From Chloroflexi bacterium 44-23 (lineage in GTDB: Bacteria > Chloroflexota > Anaerolineae > Anaerolineales > Anaerolineaceae), in NCBI GenBank assembly GCA_001899005.1, contig MKUW01000019.1:62001-126000 (forward strand): a stretch of DNA of 64,000 nucleotides, in the 5' to 3' direction. Below are positions 61,743 through 64,000 of this stretch, in pieces (within the stretch, counting starts at the first letter, position 1; each line of letters begins with the position of its first letter). Under the pieces are notes generated by a model. That model did not search any database. It was given only the letters and a program-made list of their open reading frames with translations, and had not been told where the DNA came from. The position numbers and the translations under genes are program-made.

Positions 61743-61802
61743 CATAATGCATGCTTTTCAATCAAAACCATCCGGTCCCAATCCCTGGGGGGAATGATAC
61801 CC

Positions 61803-64000
61803 ATGCCCGTATTAGAAATTTTCTTTTTTGGTCAGTTTGAAGTAATACAAAACGGTAAAAAAATCGAGCACCCGCTATGGCAAAGCAGGCAGGTTCGTTC
61901 AATACTTAAATTTTTGGCAGCAGCCCCGGGCAAACCACTTTCCAACAGCCAGTTAATCGAACTGCTTTGGCCGGGGGAAGATGCGAGCAGCGCTCAACAG
62001 CGCCTATACGTGCGCATCAGCCAATTGAGAAAAGTGCTCGAAAACCCGCAAGGACATGAATGGATACAATCAGTGGAGGGTGGGTATGCGCTCGCTTTAC
62101 CCCATGTCGATGATACCAAAACCATAAAGCAGGACTGTTGGATCGATGTGAACCAGTTTGAAGAGCAGGCAGAATTGGGCCGGGCAGCCCTGGAGGAAAA
62201 ACAATTTCAAAAAGCGATCGCATCGATGGAGAGGGCCCGGTCGCTTTATCGGGCTGATTATCTGTTAGAGGACTTATATCTGGAATGGACGGTAGGCGAG
62301 CGTGAACGCTTGCGAGACCTGTACTTGATTACCTTGACCGAACTGGCGGAAGCTTACGCTCAGACTGGTGCTTACCGCCGGGCGATAAACATTTGCCGCC
62401 AGATTCTTTCGGTGGAACCGTATCGTGAAGCTGTTTTTCTGCGTTTGATGCTCTACTATTACTATGCCGGTGAAAAAGGCAAAGCGTTGCAGGTTTTTCA
62501 ACAATGCGAACAGGTTTTACAACAGGAGCTGGGTGTGTTACCGGATCGTACCAGCTATGAAATCGTCCATCGTATTGAAAGGGGAAATTTGTGGGATCAA
62601 GCTGACCTGCCGCATTATCCACCGCCTGCCTTTGAAGGGCGATTATTTGAGGTGCCGTATTCATTGGGGGAAGTTCCATTTTGTGGTCGCGAGCGAGAGT
62701 ATGCCTGGTTAATTCAACAGTGGAGTGAACCGGATGTCAGGGCGATCTTGCTTGAAGGAGAAGCTGGTATCGGGAAAACACGTCTGGCCGATGAATTTGG
62801 CGGGTATGTTGCTTCACAAGGTAAACCCGTCTTCAAATTGCGGGGGATCAATTTGGAAAACCAGCCATATTCTGCCTGGATCAAGTTCTTAATGGAAGAA
62901 CCCGCCTGGTTGAAAGAGACTGATATCAACACAAAAAGCCGCAATGTGATTCACACGGCAGTCTATGGCGATACGGCAAAGTTTCAAGTCGAACCGCACA
63001 GTTTAATGCCGCATCAACCAGCCAATTCTTTACAACTGGGAGAGGCATTGCAGGAATTGCTGCAAAGGATGATTGTCAATGGGAGTCTGGTGTACGTTGA
63101 TGACGCACATCTGCTCGATCCTAAATCGCTTAATTTGCTTTTTACCTTGCCGACGCAGTTCAAAACTTTATTGGTCTGCCGGACGGAAGAAACTCTGGTT
63201 GACCACCCTGTGCGACGATTACTGACAGACGAAGTTTTTGCAAGTTCTTCATTATTATTAAAACCAATTGAACTGAATGCCGTATCCCAATTGTTGGGGA
63301 AATTGGGGACTGTACAAATTCCGGATCTGGCAGAAAAGTTGTTTGGGGTTAGCGAGGGCAATCCTTTATTCATCATTTCCAGCCTGCAACATCTTTTTGA
63401 AGAAGGTATTCTTTATGTGAATATCATGGGTGAGTGGGAAAGCAGTGGTGATTTTGAAAAAATGCTCTCGCCCAGTTTGGAGCAGATCATTGCGTTGCGT
63501 TTGAAACAGGTGCGAAGCCCGGATCGGCGCGTGCTGGATGTGTTGTCCGTCGCCGGCGGGGAAATAGATTATGATATTCTCCAGGCAGTGCTTGAGTTTG
63601 AAGAAAGCGCCTTACTACACAACGCAGATACGTTGATCGACCTGGGCCTGCTGGTTGAAGCGCGCATGCCTGGCGAGGCAGAATTAACACTGCCGCATGC
63701 CTGTTATCGCGACGTACTCTACCAATCTCTACCGGATTCACGTCGCAGAATTTACCATCGCCGGTTGGCAGAAGTGATGCTGAAATCAGGTAAGGCAACC
63801 AGTTTCAATGCGGCTGTTTTGGCGCAGCATTTTTATAAAGGGGGCGCACACCAGGAAGCCCTACAGTTTATGCATCGTGCTGGCGATTTTGCTTTAGGCT
63901 TATATGCACCCCAACAAGCTCTCAAGTCTTTCCAAACTGCCCTCGAATGGTTGCCGCCTTTGACCATTCAGGATAAACTAAAACTGGAATCCGAGCTGCG
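61803..64000 (+). CDS. BTAD-domain transcriptional regulator with AAA ATPase module, 3' end outside the window
   Basis: An uninterrupted frame of 732 codons to the edge of the window. Residues about 1-95 form an OmpR/SARP-like winged helix (LEIFFFGQFEVIQNGKKI, LIELLWPGEDASSAQQRLYVRISQLRKVLE). Residues about 100-250 are a BTAD helical domain (WIDVNQFEEQA, YLEWTVGERERLRDLYL, EPYREAVFLRLM). After residue 295 comes an STAND-type ATPase: VPFCGREREYAWL, Walker A LLEGEAGIGKTRLAD and Walker B SLVYVDDAHLL. A helical repeat region begins near 690. Such large regulators activate genes on ligand binding or oligomerisation. GGGGGGAA precedes ATG 61803. Target genes are not evident. Confidence 0.9.
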   Translation, partial: MPVLEIFFFGQFEVIQNGKKIEHPLWQSRQVRSILKFLAAAPGKPLSNSQLIELLWPGEDASSAQQRLYVRISQLRKVLENPQGHEWIQSVEGGYALALPHVDDTKTIKQDCWIDVNQFEEQAELGRAALEEKQFQKAIASMERARSLYRADYLLEDLYLEWTVGERERLRDLYLITLTELAEAYAQTGAYRRAINICRQILSVEPYREAVFLRLMLYYYYAGEKGKALQVFQQCEQVLQQELGVLPDRTSYEIVHRIERGNLWDQADLPHYPPPAFEGRLFEVPYSLGEVPFCGREREYAWLIQQWSEPDVRAILLEGEAGIGKTRLADEFGGYVASQGKPVFKLRGINLENQPYSAWIKFLMEEPAWLKETDINTKSRNVIHTAVYGDTAKFQVEPHSLMPHQPANSLQLGEALQELLQRMIVNGSLVYVDDAHLLDPKSLNLLFTLPTQFKTLLVCRTEETLVDHPVRRLLTDEVFASSSLLLKPIELNAVSQLLGKLGTVQIPDLAEKLFGVSEGNPLFIISSLQHLFEEGILYVNIMGEWESSGDFEKMLSPSLEQIIALRLKQVRSPDRRVLDVLSVAGGEIDYDILQAVLEFEESALLHNADTLIDLGLLVEARMPGEAELTLPHACYRDVLYQSLPDSRRRIYHRRLAEVMLKSGKATSFNAAVLAQHFYKGGAHQEALQFMHRAGDFALGLYAPQQALKSFQTALEWLPPLTIQDKLKLESEL

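Overview
The window looks like a chromosomal stretch from a bacterium of the phylum Chloroflexota, most likely class Anaerolineae or a close relative. No rRNA or taxonomic marker alignment was possible, so this is inference. It rests on the BTAD/AAA regulator at the right edge, the membrane-anchored TPR protein with a long Thr/Pro-rich tail, many PAS/GAF/HD-GYP/GGDEF sensors, a PIG-V-like mannosyltransferase and several GT-C membrane glycosyltransferase-like proteins. Most of the window is ordinary housekeeping and accessory chromosome. I see no prophage, CRISPR array or intact insertion sequence.

Layout. 0-3 kb: end of a thioredoxin-fold protein, a CcdA-like electron carrier, a decayed cytochrome-b5-like fragment and an MFS transporter. 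3-9.4 kb: two convergent HD-GYP sensors (527 and 1300 aa) and a GlsB-type small membrane protein. 9.8-13.6 kb: DUF5680 protein, ECF sigma/anti-sigma pair, a membrane protein, and an Rrf2 regulator with a small downstream ORF. 13.8-19.1 kb: hotdog thioesterase, M42 peptidase and three GT-C-like membrane proteins. 19.4-23.6 kb: clpC and radA. 23.7-31.3 kb: a LuxR-HTH/DUF805 fusion, a PucC-like MFS protein, a Fur-family regulator overlapping a P1B-type metal ATPase gene, a redoxin/CcdA fusion and a CBS protein. 31.5-37.8 kb: TPR/Thr-rich protein, pyrB, pckA, a Lys-rich micro-protein and an aldo-keto reductase. 37.8-42 kb: a broken PIN toxin, two tRNA-Ser genes, ogt, a GxxExxY cassette and leuS. 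42.3-49.3 kb: ATP-grasp/esterase pair, LCP protein, a large GT-C protein, ychF and tRNA-Leu. 49.5-58.2 kb: two GGDEF proteins, a DUF493 gene, dnaN, a long structured direct repeat and a PPDK-N-like protein. 58.4-64 kb: amidohydrolase plus GPH-type transporter, a repeat-rich gap and the 5' part of a BTAD/AAA regulator.

Working together. Four c-di-GMP genes (two predicted synthases, two predicted phosphodiesterases) point to extensive second-messenger signalling. The redoxin/CcdA genes form two independent extracytoplasmic thiol-redox modules. The Fur-like regulator, its 36-bp palindrome and the SPC-type P-ATPase form a self-contained metal-efflux cassette. The least explained DNA is the pair of about 183-bp direct repeats after dnaN, each rich in nested inverted repeats, and a dispersed family of about 83-bp palindromic elements at 11.6 and 22.1 kb with a probable derivative at 42.1 kb.
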